From positions 1,365,031 to 1,429,030 of the forward strand of contig MU001497.1 of the NCBI GenBank assembly GCA_010093485.1: a stretch of 64,000 nucleotides of DNA. Reading direction: 5' to 3'. Every line of letters begins with the position of its first letter. Position 1 is the stretch's first letter. This document shows, piece after piece, positions 12,233-23,246 of the stretch. A model generated the notes under the pieces. That model saw only the letters and a list, made by a program, of their open reading frames with translations, was not told the origin of the DNA and ran no database searches. This DNA is from Karstenula rhodostoma CBS 690.94 (taxonomy: Eukaryota > Ascomycota > Dothideomycetes > Pleosporales > Didymosphaeriaceae). The position numbers and the translations under genes are program-made.

Positions 12233-12606
12233 TGTGCATTGGCTGAGATGCTATGGGTAACGAAGGCGCGGATGGCCGATGGCGAGAGGTTCAAACAAAC
12301 AGTGCGCAAACAAGCACTGCACGCTCCACCCAGGCTTGCGAACAGAATGGTCGCAATTGCGCAACGTTTTCACGCTGGCTTCGCATCTGCCTTCCGCGAC
12401 CGACCGTATCCTTGGACTTCGGTTCTTCCAGTCTCCCGCTTGCGCGCTCGGTTCTTTCTCCTGCTCCAGAACACGTCCATGCCATAGCATTCTCTTGGTG
12501 CAGTCGTCGCTTCCCGACCGGCGGGTGCAAGTTCTGCCACAGTCCCTTGACACTGCCCGCGTGCGTGTCTGTGTGATTCTATATGTATATCCCTCTCGAC
12601 TGTTCT

Positions 12607-12952
12607 TCACTTGTCCTGTTCCGCACGCTTCGGAGACTCGGCAGATCCCTTCACCGTCTCTTCACCCAGGACTTTGCTCGCCGACATGAACCTAAACGGC
12701 CACGCATTAGTACCAGCACCAGGCACAAGTGTTTCTATCTAGGTCGACTGACATTGCTCCCACATATCCGCCCAGTCCGCGCATGTCTTGCGCTTGTCTG
12801 GCGGTCATCCCCACCAAGCTCTCCAAATCCGCCATGTTGGCCGTCAATTGCGCGAGCTGGGCCTGTAGGTGCGATATCTGGCGGGGTTTCTGGGAGGGGG
12901 CGGTGCTGAGGCGGGAGGACGACGAAGTCTGCGATCGCGGAAGGTTGGACAT
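12607..12952 (-). CDS. HSK3: DASH complex subunit Hsk3
   Basis: Small subunit of the fungal DASH/Dam1 ring, which couples kinetochores to microtubules. Two exons: 12952-12753 and 12691-12607, with a 61-bp intron (GTCAGT...TACTAAT...TTTAG). The splice restores the family sequence GGYVGAMFMSASKVLGEE across the junction and gives 94 aa, the usual Hsk3 size. The hallmark is the coiled-coil segment SHLQAQLAQLTANMADLESL (residues about 27-46), followed by GMTARQAQDMR. It is transcribed divergently from the small membrane protein gene at 13192, with 239 bp between the start codons. Without the intron the protein would end in an unrelated tail, so the spliced model is preferred. Confidence 0.85.
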
Positions 12953-13191
12953 CTTTGGGGGTCAGGGCTGGGCTGCTGTGCGTGGACTCGTCGTACGTTG
13001 TTGTGTCTTGTTTGGGAGGAGCAGGGCGGGGAACATGAACGCGCCGCACGGCGGGAAGCCGCGGTGGAGAAGACTTGGCAGGAACGCGACCTGGTCCGCC
13101 CCGACGTTTTCACGCTCCATCACGACGTGGCCGTCACCGAGACTGGACCTCGCGCCTTCGTCGGCCAACCAGCGCTACTGCAACTGCAACT

Positions 13192-13574
13192 ATGGCCGCA
13201 CCGCAGACTGTTCAGACTGTCCGACGATGGATCCTGACTGGTGCAGTGGCTGCCATCACCATCACTGGAGCGCTCTATGGAGCCGACCTGAAGAGCAGCT
13301 ACGAGAAGACACAGGTATGTCATTATCATTCTGGCGCCAATTTTCTTCTTACCCACTCCTCAGCCAACTGTTTCCGCATATAGCTGACGCACTGCTACAG
13401 GCGAGAAACCGAATCGCGACAGTCTCGGTCGATGAAAAGATTGCGCAGCACCAATCACTCATCGAAGATTGGGAACGTACAAAAAACGAGCTGAATCGTA
13501 AATTGGAAAATTTTGAAGCGAAGAAGAAAGGTCAGCATGTGGGTGAGGGTAATCGTCGGAGCTCGACGCGGTAG
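13192..13574 (+). CDS. Small single-pass membrane protein, function unknown
   Basis: Two exons, 13192-13314 and 13401-13574, joined in phase 0 across an 86-bp intron (GTATGT...CTACAG), give 98 aa. Residues 12-30 (RWILTGAVAAITITGALYG) form one hydrophobic segment. The rest is a charged, probably coiled-coil tail (VDEKIAQHQSLIEDWERTKN, LNRKLENFEAKK). The topology (short basic N-terminus, one membrane span near the N-terminus, soluble helix) resembles small mitochondrial inner-membrane assembly factors, but I do not recognise a named family and this is only a suggestion. It shares a short bidirectional promoter with HSK3. Longer upstream starts in the same frame look non-coding. Confidence 0.65.
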
Positions 13575-14792
13575 TGTTTAACCGCATCCACAAAGAGATG
13601 GACAGTACACCACTGGTGCTCCACGTCGCTGAAGCGCACGTCCTCTATGGCGAAAACGCCCAGTTTTGATAATGAACCTGACTTGGTCATCATCCGGCCC
13701 CGCTGCTCGTCCAACCTTTCGCTCCAGCATGGGTGTACGCAACACCTCTTTGACCTTCCAAGGTACGATACGAGCTCGGCATCTCTCCCAGCAAAGGGTT
13801 GCTCGTACCGGCCGCAGGTCTGCCGGAAAAGGTCTAGAAGAGGACTTCAAACTCGGCACGCTATGCTTGGTTGGCCCACCTTCACACGGCGCCCAACGTG
13901 CCGACTGATCGACCTCGGAGTCCCTCACTGCCGTTTGCTATGGTAGCCGATGCATATATAACGTATTACGCCAGAACATGGTTCGATATTCACGTACGCA
14001 CCGGAAGCTCTCCGAACGAACTTACTGGATGCTACACTCTGGGCAAACAGACCTTGCACGGCAGCGACAACCGTCATAACCCAAGTCTTTGAGGTGTTGT
14101 TAAACGGCGTACGGGTCTGACAAGTCGATTCGATGGTTATGAAGGTCGTACGCAGCTGAACGATATGCTTTACAGGTCGCTTGCTGTCAGCAGAGCAACA
14201 AGAACCACTACTTGTATACAAGGTTACGCTCAGGATCTCACTATTATTGCGTCAAATCATATATAGACTCGTAATACATACCCGCTTTCCACTGAGCTTT
14301 GGTCATAGATACTCGCGAGTGAAACAATCATCAAGTACCGAGAGCGTGGCAGGAATCGGGGCGAACATGGTCTCACTTCGTCTACACAATCCCACCTTGA
14401 GGCTTAAGAACTGGAATCGCTTTGATTAGCAGTTGCTGGTTCGTAGCACACGTGCAGTTGTCACGGTGCATATCGGACGTGGTATCGTATGGCAACAGTA
14501 TATTTGGGTTTATTTTGGCGAAGTTCCTTCAACCGTCCAGGGTTGGCCTGCGCAAGAGGCATCGTTGGTTCGGCGTCGATGACTCGCTGTACTCCAGCCT
14601 GCGTTCCCGTAAGCATGGTACGACCGAAACTGGGGCGAGGATTGGTGAAAGGCACGGGCATGATTGGGGGGACGCGTGATCACGTGGTTTCATGGTTACC
14701 CGAAAAATCGCATTCATGCATGGTTAGACTGCAGCGCCAATTGACACCCACAAACGCTCCCCACGTCGTGGCTTCTGACCGCGCTCCGCACC
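13575..14792. other. Intergenic, nothing recognised
   Basis: 1.2 kb between two plus-strand genes. Only short frames without conserved motifs. The last 100 bp before 14793 should hold the RRP43 promoter. Confidence 0.4.
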
Positions 14793-15878
14793 ATGGCCGC
14801 AACTACAGCAGCACTTCGCGATCCTGCGCCTGCAGCTGCCGCTGCCTTGACGTTTCCGCGCCCCATCTTCGCCACCGTCGCCCCGCATCCGTTCCTGCAA
14901 GCGCATCTCGCAGCGCCGCAGCCCTCCAAAGCGCCCCTTCGCGCCAACAGCCGCACTGCACACGAGTTCCGAAGGGTCGGCATCAACACGGGCAGCCTCA
15001 CGCACTGCAATGGCTCGGCCGTCGTGCGTCTGGGCAACACCTCGGCCGTGTGCGGGGTGCGCGCCGAGATACTCGACGAAGCGCATGTGCAAGCGACGGC
15101 CGACTTTGCGCCCAGCACCGGAAACGAGACCGAAGAGGACGCAGAGCGCGAGCGCGACGAGATGGAGAGCCTGCGGCTGCTGGTTCCCAACGTTGAGTTG
15201 TCCACGGGCAGCACGCCCCAGCACATCCCTGGCAACGCACCCTCGTCGTTTGCGCAGACACTCATCACGCGCGTCCGGTCGCTGCTGCTGTCCACGTCCC
15301 TCGTCCGCCTCTCCGATCTACGCATTCTTTATGCCCCGCCCAGCAATCCCGACGGCCTCGATGCAGAGCCCGAGCCTCAGCTCAAGGGCTACTGGGTGCT
15401 CTACATTGACATTTTTTACATCAGCATCGACGGCAATGCTTTCGACGCTGCCTGGGCCGCTATCCTCGCTGCCCTAAAAAATAGCGTCATCCCGCACGCC
15501 TTTTGGGACGAAGACCTTGAGACTATACTATGCTCCGATGACCCGTCCGAGGCGCATTCGCTGACCCTCCGCGGACTGCCTGTCCCCTCGACATTTGCTG
15601 TATTCGAGGGTAAGCATGATTGGAATGAGAGCGGCGAAGCGGAAGAGGCCGATTGGGTGCTCAGCGACCCGGATGCATTCGAGGAGACTGTGTGCCGGGA
15701 AAGCGTCTGCGTGGTTGTGGATTGCACTGTGGGCAACAAGGGAACGAAAGACGGCATCTTGAAGAGCTTGGAGAAAAGCGGCGGCGACGTAGTGGACCGG
15801 GACGCGATGAAAGGATTGGTGAAGCGGGCCGTAGACCGTTGGGCAGAGGTGGAAAAGGCCACTAATACGAAGCCTTGA
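14793..15878 (+). CDS. RRP43: Exosome core subunit Rrp43 (RNase PH-like)
   Basis: A subunit of the nuclear and cytoplasmic RNA exosome ring, which degrades and processes RNA 3' to 5'. In eukaryotes the RNase PH-like subunits are catalytically inactive and form the channel. Single exon, 361 aa. The diagnostic segment FRRVGINTGSLTHCNGSAVV (about residues 68-87) followed by RLGNTSAVCGVRAEIL matches the Rrp42/Rrp43/EXOSC8 RNase PH fold. The C-terminal half continues the fold (FAVFEGK, CVVVDCTVGNKGTKDGILK). Acidic insertions at about residues 110-125 are usual in fungal orthologues. The ATG at 14793 begins an Ala-rich leader and is the first in frame. Rrp43 is favoured over Rrp42 from the HPFLQAHL leader and NTGSLTHCNGS motif. 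Confidence 0.9.
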   Translation: MAATTAALRDPAPAAAAALTFPRPIFATVAPHPFLQAHLAAPQPSKAPLRANSRTAHEFRRVGINTGSLTHCNGSAVVRLGNTSAVCGVRAEILDEAHVQATADFAPSTGNETEEDAERERDEMESLRLLVPNVELSTGSTPQHIPGNAPSSFAQTLITRVRSLLLSTSLVRLSDLRILYAPPSNPDGLDAEPEPQLKGYWVLYIDIFYISIDGNAFDAAWAAILAALKNSVIPHAFWDEDLETILCSDDPSEAHSLTLRGLPVPSTFAVFEGKHDWNESGEAEEADWVLSDPDAFEETVCRESVCVVVDCTVGNKGTKDGILKSLEKSGGDVVDRDAMKGLVKRAVDRWAEVEKATNTKP

Positions 15879-16370
15879 AAGGGTTAGGAGTGAGGCAAAA
15901 TCTGACGACAAGAGAACTGGCAATGACTCCAGGCGCAACTCCTTCGCAAGAGGAACACCGAGCGCCATGCACACAGCCAATGCTCATCGGCTTGGTCGTT
16001 GTACATGCGCGGCTGATTCGTTCAAGGTTGTCGCCACCTCATGCTGGTGACATAGATACACCATATTTTGAAGGAGCTTAGCTGCGTATAGCTCTCGAGG
16101 CTGGACCCGAGCTTGTTGGTTTATCCAAGAAGCCCCTACACAGCGAAAAGTGCCACCAGACGGGGTCATAGTACCATGTGAGATCCCACATGCACAACGA
16201 GAGAGGGCTTGGGTCGTAGTGGACAAAATGATCTAGCATGTGGCTGCAAATCAACCTCAAGAAGCGCGTTCTGGTAAACCACATCTACTTTAGTATTCGT
16301 CCACATGCCCTGTGTATAGTCTATCGCAGTCTCGCATCTATACCGATCGATACACACTTTAGCCTATAAA
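15879..16370. other. Convergent 3' spacer, nothing recognised
   Basis: About 490 bp between the convergent ends of RRP43 and the ankyrin/BTB gene. It should contain both 3' untranslated regions. No other feature seen. Confidence 0.4.
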
Positions 16371-18383
16371 CTAAGCATCCAGGTTCAGATTCTCCAATAA
16401 CTGGTCAATCTTTCCCAATAGGATCTGATAGTTCATCGCATCCTGCGCAAATTCATCACCTGCAATCTCTCCATCTAACGTGCGGATGGCTCCCACAGCA
16501 AACTGCTCTTCGATCTCCTTCCCCAACGGCCTATCATTCTTCTCCACATCTATATCTTCGTTCTGAACACCGAGACCCTCCATCGCCTCGGCAGTGGAAT
16601 CTGCATCCCCCCTCTGCTCCATCATCTCTTCGAGCCCACTGTCCTCGAAGCGCAGCCGGAACCGGTCAGACAGATAATAGCGGATATCGTCCACGAGCTC
16701 GATCGTATCAGTTTCCTGACGTCCCTTGACTCTACGAGCAGACTCTTGCACAATCTCGGCAAACTCGAGGGTGTCGATGTAGCTCTCTAACCGGTAGGCA
16801 ATGTATCGAGCTCCGAACTCCTCTAAACGCTGTACGCGTGTATCCCAGCCCGCCCTGATGACTTCGTAGATATCGATGACTTCTTCGGCGTCTGTCTCGC
16901 CTCTGGGATTCTCGCTTTCCACTGTCGAGGAATTTCCGTTTCCAAGCGTAGAGATGATGAGCGCGGCGCGTTGCTTCAGTTTCTCAATGAAGAGCTGGTC
17001 TGCCGTGAAAAGCACGTCGATGGCGACATCGAGGCCAAAGTCGGAGCGTTCAGTGTAGAGGAAGGTGAGGACAGTCTCGAGGACCCTGGGAGAGCAGTCG
17101 AGGGTGACGATCTGGAGATAGGGGGTCTGTTGAGCTTCGCGAAAGGGTGAGTTCAGCATGGTAGAGAAGTATTCTGAGCGGAGCAGCATGGCCTTGTGCG
17201 CAGGATAGATGGTTGATTTGCGTGGCTTGCGAGAACGGGATGGAGAGCGAGATTTGACTGGGAGTCCCAATATACTGCGCGCGGGTGGTGTTGAGGACCC
17301 CGAGGGAGCAGGGGAGGCAGCATCCGTCTCATCAGATTCGTAGTCCTCTTCAGCGTCGTCTGCTCGAAGCAGAATATCGGCGTAGATGGAGTTATCCCGA
17401 TTCCACTTGAGGTTGTCCACATTGGCTGTTTCGACTTGGACCTTGTTCTGCAGCACATTCTCATTAAACCATGTCTCAAGCTGATCTCGACCGCGAATCA
17501 GCTCTTCTGCTCGCTTCTGGCGAAGCAACCGCCGATCTGCTACTTCTGTAATGTGATCAAATAGCCTGTCCATTTCCAATTGCCGTCCGATTTTATCGAT
17601 GCCCTTGACGACGAGGGTCTCTTCTTCGTCGTTCAGTCCATGCATTGCCCTCCGCATGGATACCTCTGAGAAATACAGATACTGCAATGCGGTTCCTAGC
17701 GATCGGCTGGGTATGTTTTGTGGCAAGGCCCATGTCGAAGTGCTTGGTGCTGCGCGCAGCTTCTTCGCAAAGTATGGGGAGCGAGCTGCGAGGAGAAACT
17801 TGTGCACATGGAAGCTTTGGTCGTATGCCTCGATGGCAAGATCGGCTGTCGCGGGTTCGGGTCGCGTAAGGAGGGAGGTGATGTGAGCGGCAAGCGGCTG
17901 CAGAGGGTTTGAGGATTTGGCGTAGTCGTAGGAAAGCAGGAGGTTGCGTATTCGGTCGTTCAGGGCGTTGTACAGACACCGCTCGCCCTGGAAGGTGTCC
18001 CGTTCACACAGCGCGCCGTTTTCCAGAAGCAGCTGTATGACCTCGTAGTGTCCGCATAGGCTAGCCTTGTAGAGGCGCGGTTACCATGGTGCACGGCACA
18101 TAGCAGCGTCGCAGACGATGGCCAGGAATGCGACGAGGGTGATTCTGGGATGGCTTACCAGGATCAGCGGCGTGTAGTCATGCCTGTCGCGGGCGTTGAC
18201 ATTGACACCCGCCTGGATCATTTCCTGGCACACCTTGAGGTCGCCCCGCCGACACGCTTCGCAGAACTGGCGGAATGTCTCGGTGGTGTCGAGCGGGTTG
18301 TCGTCCTTGAGCTTGCCCGCGGAGACGGCCTGGCTCTCGGTGGCGAGCGCCCGCTCCAGCTCAAACTTCTTCTTGGTGTCCAT
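16371..18383 (-). CDS. Ankyrin repeat and double BTB/POZ protein (Btb3-like)
   Basis: Probable substrate adaptor of a cullin-3 ubiquitin ligase, as for S. pombe Btb3 and the ABTB1 family. Exons 18383-18159 and 18065-16371, with a 93-bp intron (GTAAGC...ACAAG), give 639 aa. The junction DYTPLIL/ASLCGHYEVIQLLLENGA is a textbook ankyrin repeat continued across the splice. Domains: ankyrin repeats at about 35-100 (FCEACRRGDLKVCQEMIQAG), a first BTB starting about 155 (DQSFHVHKFLLAARSPYFAK), a Ser/Arg-rich linker with an acidic patch near 320, and a second BTB from about 365 (AHKAMLLRSEYFSTML, VLETVLTFLYTE). Start MDTKKKFELE (18383) is preferred to an upstream in-frame ATG that would add a poly-leucine tract produced by a (CAACAG)n repeat. 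Divergent from nimA. Confidence 0.88.
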
Positions 18384-18417
18384 GGTGGCAAGGTGAAGTA
18401 GAAGTGGAAGTAGAAAT

Positions 18418-18453
<36 letters not shown>

Positions 18454-18826
18454 CATGGTGGGTGCACGGCGGCGGGCGCGATGCACTGCGGCGATCCTCG
18501 GCGATTAGATTAGATTAGATTAGATCGGATTAGATTAGATCCAGGATCAGATCAGATGCGATGCGGATGACGTCGGCGTGGCGTCGGCGTTTTTGTCTGC
18601 GTGGGCGCAAGCGAAGAGGCTCCGTGCGCGGCGTTGCTACTAGCGACGGCCGTAAACAGAGGGCCCCAACACGGCCTGGGCAATCACCTGGGCCGACCGC
18701 CGCCCTTCGATGCGTCCCATCCTGCAATCAGCTGCCTCCTCCCTCACACCCATACTAACACACAGCCTCACGCAATAATAATACCCTCGCTGCATCAATT
18801 GATGATATAGCATACCTACATTCATC
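18384..18826. repeat. BTB/nimA divergent promoter with simple repeats
   Basis: A 443-bp head-to-head intergenic region containing a (CAACAG)n run at about 18418-18454 and a (GATTA)n run at about 18504-18540 that includes one GATCG interruption. The pentamer is not a telomeric repeat. Core promoters of both genes must lie here. Confidence 0.6.
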
Positions 18827-21177
18827 ATGCCCGAGGACGACAAATACGAGGTCCTGGAAAAGATCGGTACTGCTGCTCACACCACGCCGCGCCCTCCCGC
18901 ATACTGACCCGTCGCAGGCCATGGCTCGTTCGGCATCATCCGCAAGGTCAAGCGCAAGACCGACGGCTATGTACGTGTCGTCGCACCACGCTCGCGCGCC
19001 CTGGGCTGATTGTTTTTGTAGATCCTCTGCCGGAAAGAAATCTCCTACTCCAAGATGTCGCAAAAAGAAAAGGAACAGCTGCAGGCCGAGCTGTCGATTC
19101 TCAAGGAGCTCGTCCACCCCAACATCGTCCGCTATTACGAGCGCGAACACCTGAAGGCCTCGCAGGACTTGCACCTCTACATGGAATACTGTGGCAACGG
19201 CGACCTCGGTCGCGTCATCCAGAACCTGAAGAACAAGAACCAGTTCGCCGAAGAGGAGTTTGTCTGGTCCATATTCTCGCAGATCGTGAACGCACTCTAC
19301 CGCTGCCACTACGGCCAGGACCCGCCGCCAGCGGGTCAGAATGTCATGGGTCTCGGCGCGGATGCGAAGCCTGTCCGGGACCGCAATGGAAGGCCCATGA
19401 TCCTGCACCGGGATCTGAAGCCTGAAAACAGTCAGTCTTTGCACACCAAACTTCGTGTCAGGAGCGCAACTAACGCTGCCCAGTCTTTCTCGGCCACGAC
19501 AACTCCGTCAAGCTCGGTGATTTTGGTCTCTCCAAGATACTCCAGTCCCACGATTTTGCTTCCACATACGTCGGTACCCCCTTTTACATGTCGCCTGAAA
19601 TATGCAAGGCGGAGCAATACGGACCCCACTCTGACATTTGGGCGCTCGGCTGCATAATATACGAGATGTGCGCAAAGCAGCCGCCCTTCAATGCGAGGAC
19701 TCATCTCGACCTCATCCAGAAGATCCGCATGGGGCGTTATCCACCCATCCCTGCCGTGTATTCCCCAGAGCTCAACAAGGTTATTGCGTCGTGCCTTCAG
19801 GTCTCGCCCACGAACCGGCCAGACACAGCGCAGTTGTTGAATCTGCCCATCGTGAAGCTAATGCGCAAAGAGCAAGAAGTGGTCAAGATCAGCCAGGAAT
19901 TGAAGGACCAAGAGATGAAATTGATCCAGAGGGAGAAGGCTTTCGACACCAAGGTCATCAACATGCGCAAAGATATCAATGACCAGCTCAGACGAGAGTG
20001 GGAGGTGAAGGCGCAATTGGAGATCGAAAAACGAGTAAAACACGAGGTCGAGCGGAGATACCAGATCGAGTTCAAGAAGCTGCAGGACACATTCGAGGCC
20101 GAAGTCAAGGCACAGGTCGAGCGGGCATTGAAGAAGTACCCGGCTCGCCCAAGCACGTCGCCGAAGCTTGCTCCTCGCTCAAACACACCAACACAGTCCA
20201 CAGAGCCGGCTGTTATATTCCCTGCTAATGGCGACTCGATCAGCACATCAGGCACAAACTCTGATTGGAATAGCGCTACCGACATTTCTTCTCTCTCAAT
20301 CGATGATTCGATAGACGATGTTCTCGGTGTTACACAAGAAGCTCGAGTTCCCATTGGAAACCAACTACCAAAGAAGAGGTCTCGAGCGCCACTCACCCGG
20401 GCCAGGACCATGGCAGGACCTGTCAGCCAACCACCACCCTCGCCCATGGATGTTCAGATGGGTGAGCCATCTCCCGCACCGGCATCCCTCGCAGTTAGCG
20501 GACTCTCCTTGTCCCCTCGTCGCGAGAGGCACTCAAGTAAGAACATTTTTGCAGCAGCAAAGGAAGCAGCAAAGAGATGGGAAGGCGAGGTCCCGCCATC
20601 ACCAACTGATGATGATTGGAACGCCGACCTGGACGACGACGATATTCCCGCCCTTCCATCGCCAACTCGTTCGCGTAGCGGTTCAGGCGGCCGCAAATCT
20701 AACGAAGACCCCTTCAAGTCTCTCGCAGGCGCCCAGAAGCCTTTGCTACGGCCGACAGCACGCCTCGCAACCGCACCATCATTGGCACCCAACGGCCAGA
20801 AACCCCGTCCGCACTCAACCGTGCCCATCGTAGCCACCTCGCCTGCCCGCGCGCGTTCAAAGCCGGAGACCAGCAGCCCTGTCCGTAGAGCGGCAAAGCC
20901 AGCTGAGACTTCTGGCATGCTCAAGAAGAAGACGCCATCGAACGGGGCTCGCCCGCTAGGCCGGACACTCGTGGAACTCCAGCAAGCGCGTGGGATTCCT
21001 CAGGCTTTGAGCGAGGACGAAGGCAAACGCGGCATGCGGACGGGGATTAAGAGCCCCATGAAGGCGAGAAGCGCGGTCACGGCCAGGGAATTGAAGCCGG
21101 CTGTTGTGTGGAACCCGGAGGAGTGCGACGAGATGCCTAGCCCCTTCATCGTGAAGACCAAGAAGTTGGTCATGTGA
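18827..21177 (+). CDS. nimA: NIMA-family mitotic serine/threonine kinase
   Basis: Kinase required for mitotic entry in filamentous fungi. Four exons: 18827-18866, 18918-18970, 19022-19430, 19484-21177, giving 731 aa (A. nidulans NIMA is 699). Each junction restores kinase sequence: EKIG/HGSFG, TDGY/ILCRKEI and DLKPEN/IFLGHDN. The N-terminal kinase domain (about 8-310) shows the glycine loop GHGSFG, catalytic HRDLKPEN, DFGLSK, activation loop ending GTPFYMSPE, and SDIWALGCIIYEM. A basic coiled coil follows (about 320-430, QELKDQEMKLIQREKAF), then a long Ser/Pro-rich, probably unstructured tail with many S/T-P sites, matching the regulatory tail of NIMA. The insert before HRDLKPEN (GQNVMGLGADAK) is typical of fungal NIMA. 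First intron 51 bp, second 51 bp, third 53 bp. Confidence 0.95.
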
Positions 21178-22050
21178 TGAAACAGATGGAGTGTTGCTAC
21201 TGCTACCAAAGGTAAGGATTGTCATTTGCAATACCCCTTTTGTTTACTGCACATGCACTTGGCGTTCATATATCCAGCAAGAAGGCGATTTTTGGTTCAG
21301 GCGTTGCTTTCGAAACGCCCTAATACGATATGATGGATCACGATCGGCTTGGGAGGATGGAAGTGCGAGAGCAGAGGCAATCAGGGGTGGGTTGGATGGA
21401 TTGCATAAGAAAGGAGTACGGATGTCTGCACCGAGGTGCGCGGAGACGAGGACGAGGATGAACAAGCAGCTGCACATTTCCATGTCGCATGTTGCGTCCT
21501 GCCCGATTATCTCTTCCCTATGTCATCTTCTCAGCGGCATTGCATCGTCTTGGTATTTCTTTGTCACTTTATAACCCATCTTTCGTTGCTTACGGGTGGA
21601 CATGGAAGGGCGTTGGTGGGATCACTGTTAGTATATCGCTTATATTTCACGTCGAAGATCAACGACATGCTGTTCAATTTCCGAATCCTGCAGTGACGAT
21701 GACGCTGGGTTGCTGTGCTTGTGTGGCCCTTTGCATCGGGATCTCGATCTTCGTCGGTTGTTCAAGATCGATCCGATATTAAGAGTTTGGCCTTGCATGT
21801 CTCGGAGGTGCGGTGAACGCTCGTTGGCCGGAGCTACCCCGCCGCCAGCCGTGACATCATGTCGCCAGCCCCACCTTGGGCGACAGATCCGGCGAGCAGC
21901 TCTTGGATGATCATTCGAAGCAGAATGCATCTTCTCATTCCTCCACTCCGCTGCAGGACCTTCCGACCTTTTCTATCCACTTTGACACGAGCTCCAATCG
22001 CGACCAGACACACGCCAAAGATACGACTCGCGTTGCGACACACTGTCAGC
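21178..22050. other. Intergenic, nothing recognised
   Basis: About 870 bp between nimA and the dienelactone hydrolase gene, both on the plus strand. Only short frames. It includes the nimA 3' untranslated region and the downstream promoter. Confidence 0.4.
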
Positions 22051-23014
22051 ATGTCTACCGAATCCACACAGTCGCAGGCCTGTATGCATAATGAATGAGC
22101 CAATGTGGAACCCACTGACCCAGTGCAGGCTGCAACACACCTGCTGTGGTCAGCAACGGCTATCAACAGAAAGGAGAATACATTGAGGTGCAGGGCATGA
22201 AGACCTGTGCGTGACCTCACAATCGCTATACTAGCCAGTGCTTACTTACAAGGAACAGATGCCACTGGACCAAAAGACGCCAAACGAGGGATCTTGTAAA
22301 GCAGTCCACCGGAATAACAGTGCTTAGTTAACTGACCCGACAAACAGAGTCATATACGACATCTTTGGATTCTTTCCCCAGACAATCCAAGGCGCCGACA
22401 TTCTCGCTCACACCGACAAGGACCACCCCTACCAGGTCTTCATCCCCGACTTCTTCGACGGCAAGCCCGCCGACATCTCCTGGTACCCCCCAGACAACGA
22501 TGAGAAGGGTGCCAAGCTCGGCAAATTCTTCGAGACTGCCGCTGCACCGCCCAAGACCCTGGAACGCATCCCCAAGGTCATTGATGAGCTGAAGAAGAGC
22601 AAGGGTGTCGAAGATTGGGGAATTATTGGTTTCTGCTGGGGCGGCAAGATCGTCAACCTGAGCAGTTTCGACGGTACGCTGTTCAAGGTCGCGGCCGCGG
22701 CACATCCGGCCATGGTTGCGGGCGATGATGCGAAGGGCGTTGTGATTCCCTATGCCATGTTGCCCAGCATGGATGAGGACAAGGGCGAGGTAGAGAAGTG
22801 GCAGAAAAACATCAAGACACCGAACATTGTGGAATGGTTCCCGGATCAGGCAAGTCTACCTGCGATCCATCGTAGTGCTGTAAAATTCAAACTAACATTT
22901 CTCCAGGTACATGGTTTCATGGCGGCGCGAGGTGACTTGGAGCAGGACAAAGTCAAGAAGGAGTATGAGCGGGGTTACAAGCTGGTCTTGGACTTCTTTC
23001 ACAAGCACATGTGA
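22051..23014 (+). CDS. Dienelactone hydrolase family protein (Aim2-like)
   Basis: Cytosolic alpha/beta-hydrolase of the DLH family. Five exons: 22051-22081, 22129-22206, 22259-22295, 22348-22849, 22907-23014, total 251 aa, the family's usual length. The splices give CCNTPAVVSNGY, KTYATGPKDAKRGIL and VIYDIFGFFPQTIQGADIL, all typical of fungal Aim2-type DLHs. The nucleophile motif is GFCWGGK (Cys rather than Ser, as in true DLHs), with VEWFPDQVHGFMAARGD carrying the catalytic His (HGF). In exon 3 an earlier AAG acceptor would create a TGA stop, so GAACAG is required. The last intron begins with GCAAGT, a non-canonical GC-AG donor. Physiological substrate unknown. Confidence 0.88.
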
Positions 23015-23246
23015 GTTGCTACGTGGCAATGAGGCCATGAGCTGGCGCTTAGGCGTGTAGGGTCTCCTCGAGTACGAAGCTGTAGACCACATGTCACCCA
23101 GACTTCCTGCCGAGTGCTAATAAGATATGAATGCTATATCTAGCACGCGCTATCCCACTCGCATGATGCAATGCTAACAGTCTGAAATACTCTCCAATGC
23201 AGCGTTAATAATCCCACCAACCAGAGTCTTCGCTTCTCCTGCACAG

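Larger units (their letters stand above)
7991..12606. other. 4.6-kb upstream region of areA without a convincing gene
   Basis: From 8000 to about 9400 the sequence is GC-rich with simple repeats. Frames there overlap on both strands and encode Arg/Ser/Pro-rich strings with no recognisable domain. From 9400 to 12600 only short frames occur. It probably contains a long areA 5' leader and promoter, since AreA/NIT2 genes have long upstream regions. An unrecognised non-coding or lineage-specific gene cannot be excluded. The gene-free run extends to the HSK3 stop codon at 12607. Confidence 0.5.

Noticed and set aside
14714..15325. Minus-strand frames over RRP43
   Set aside because: Antisense to an unambiguous exosome gene.
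18504..18540. (GATTA)n as telomeric repeat
   Set aside because: Fungal telomeres are mostly TTAGGG; this lacks G runs and is in a promoter.
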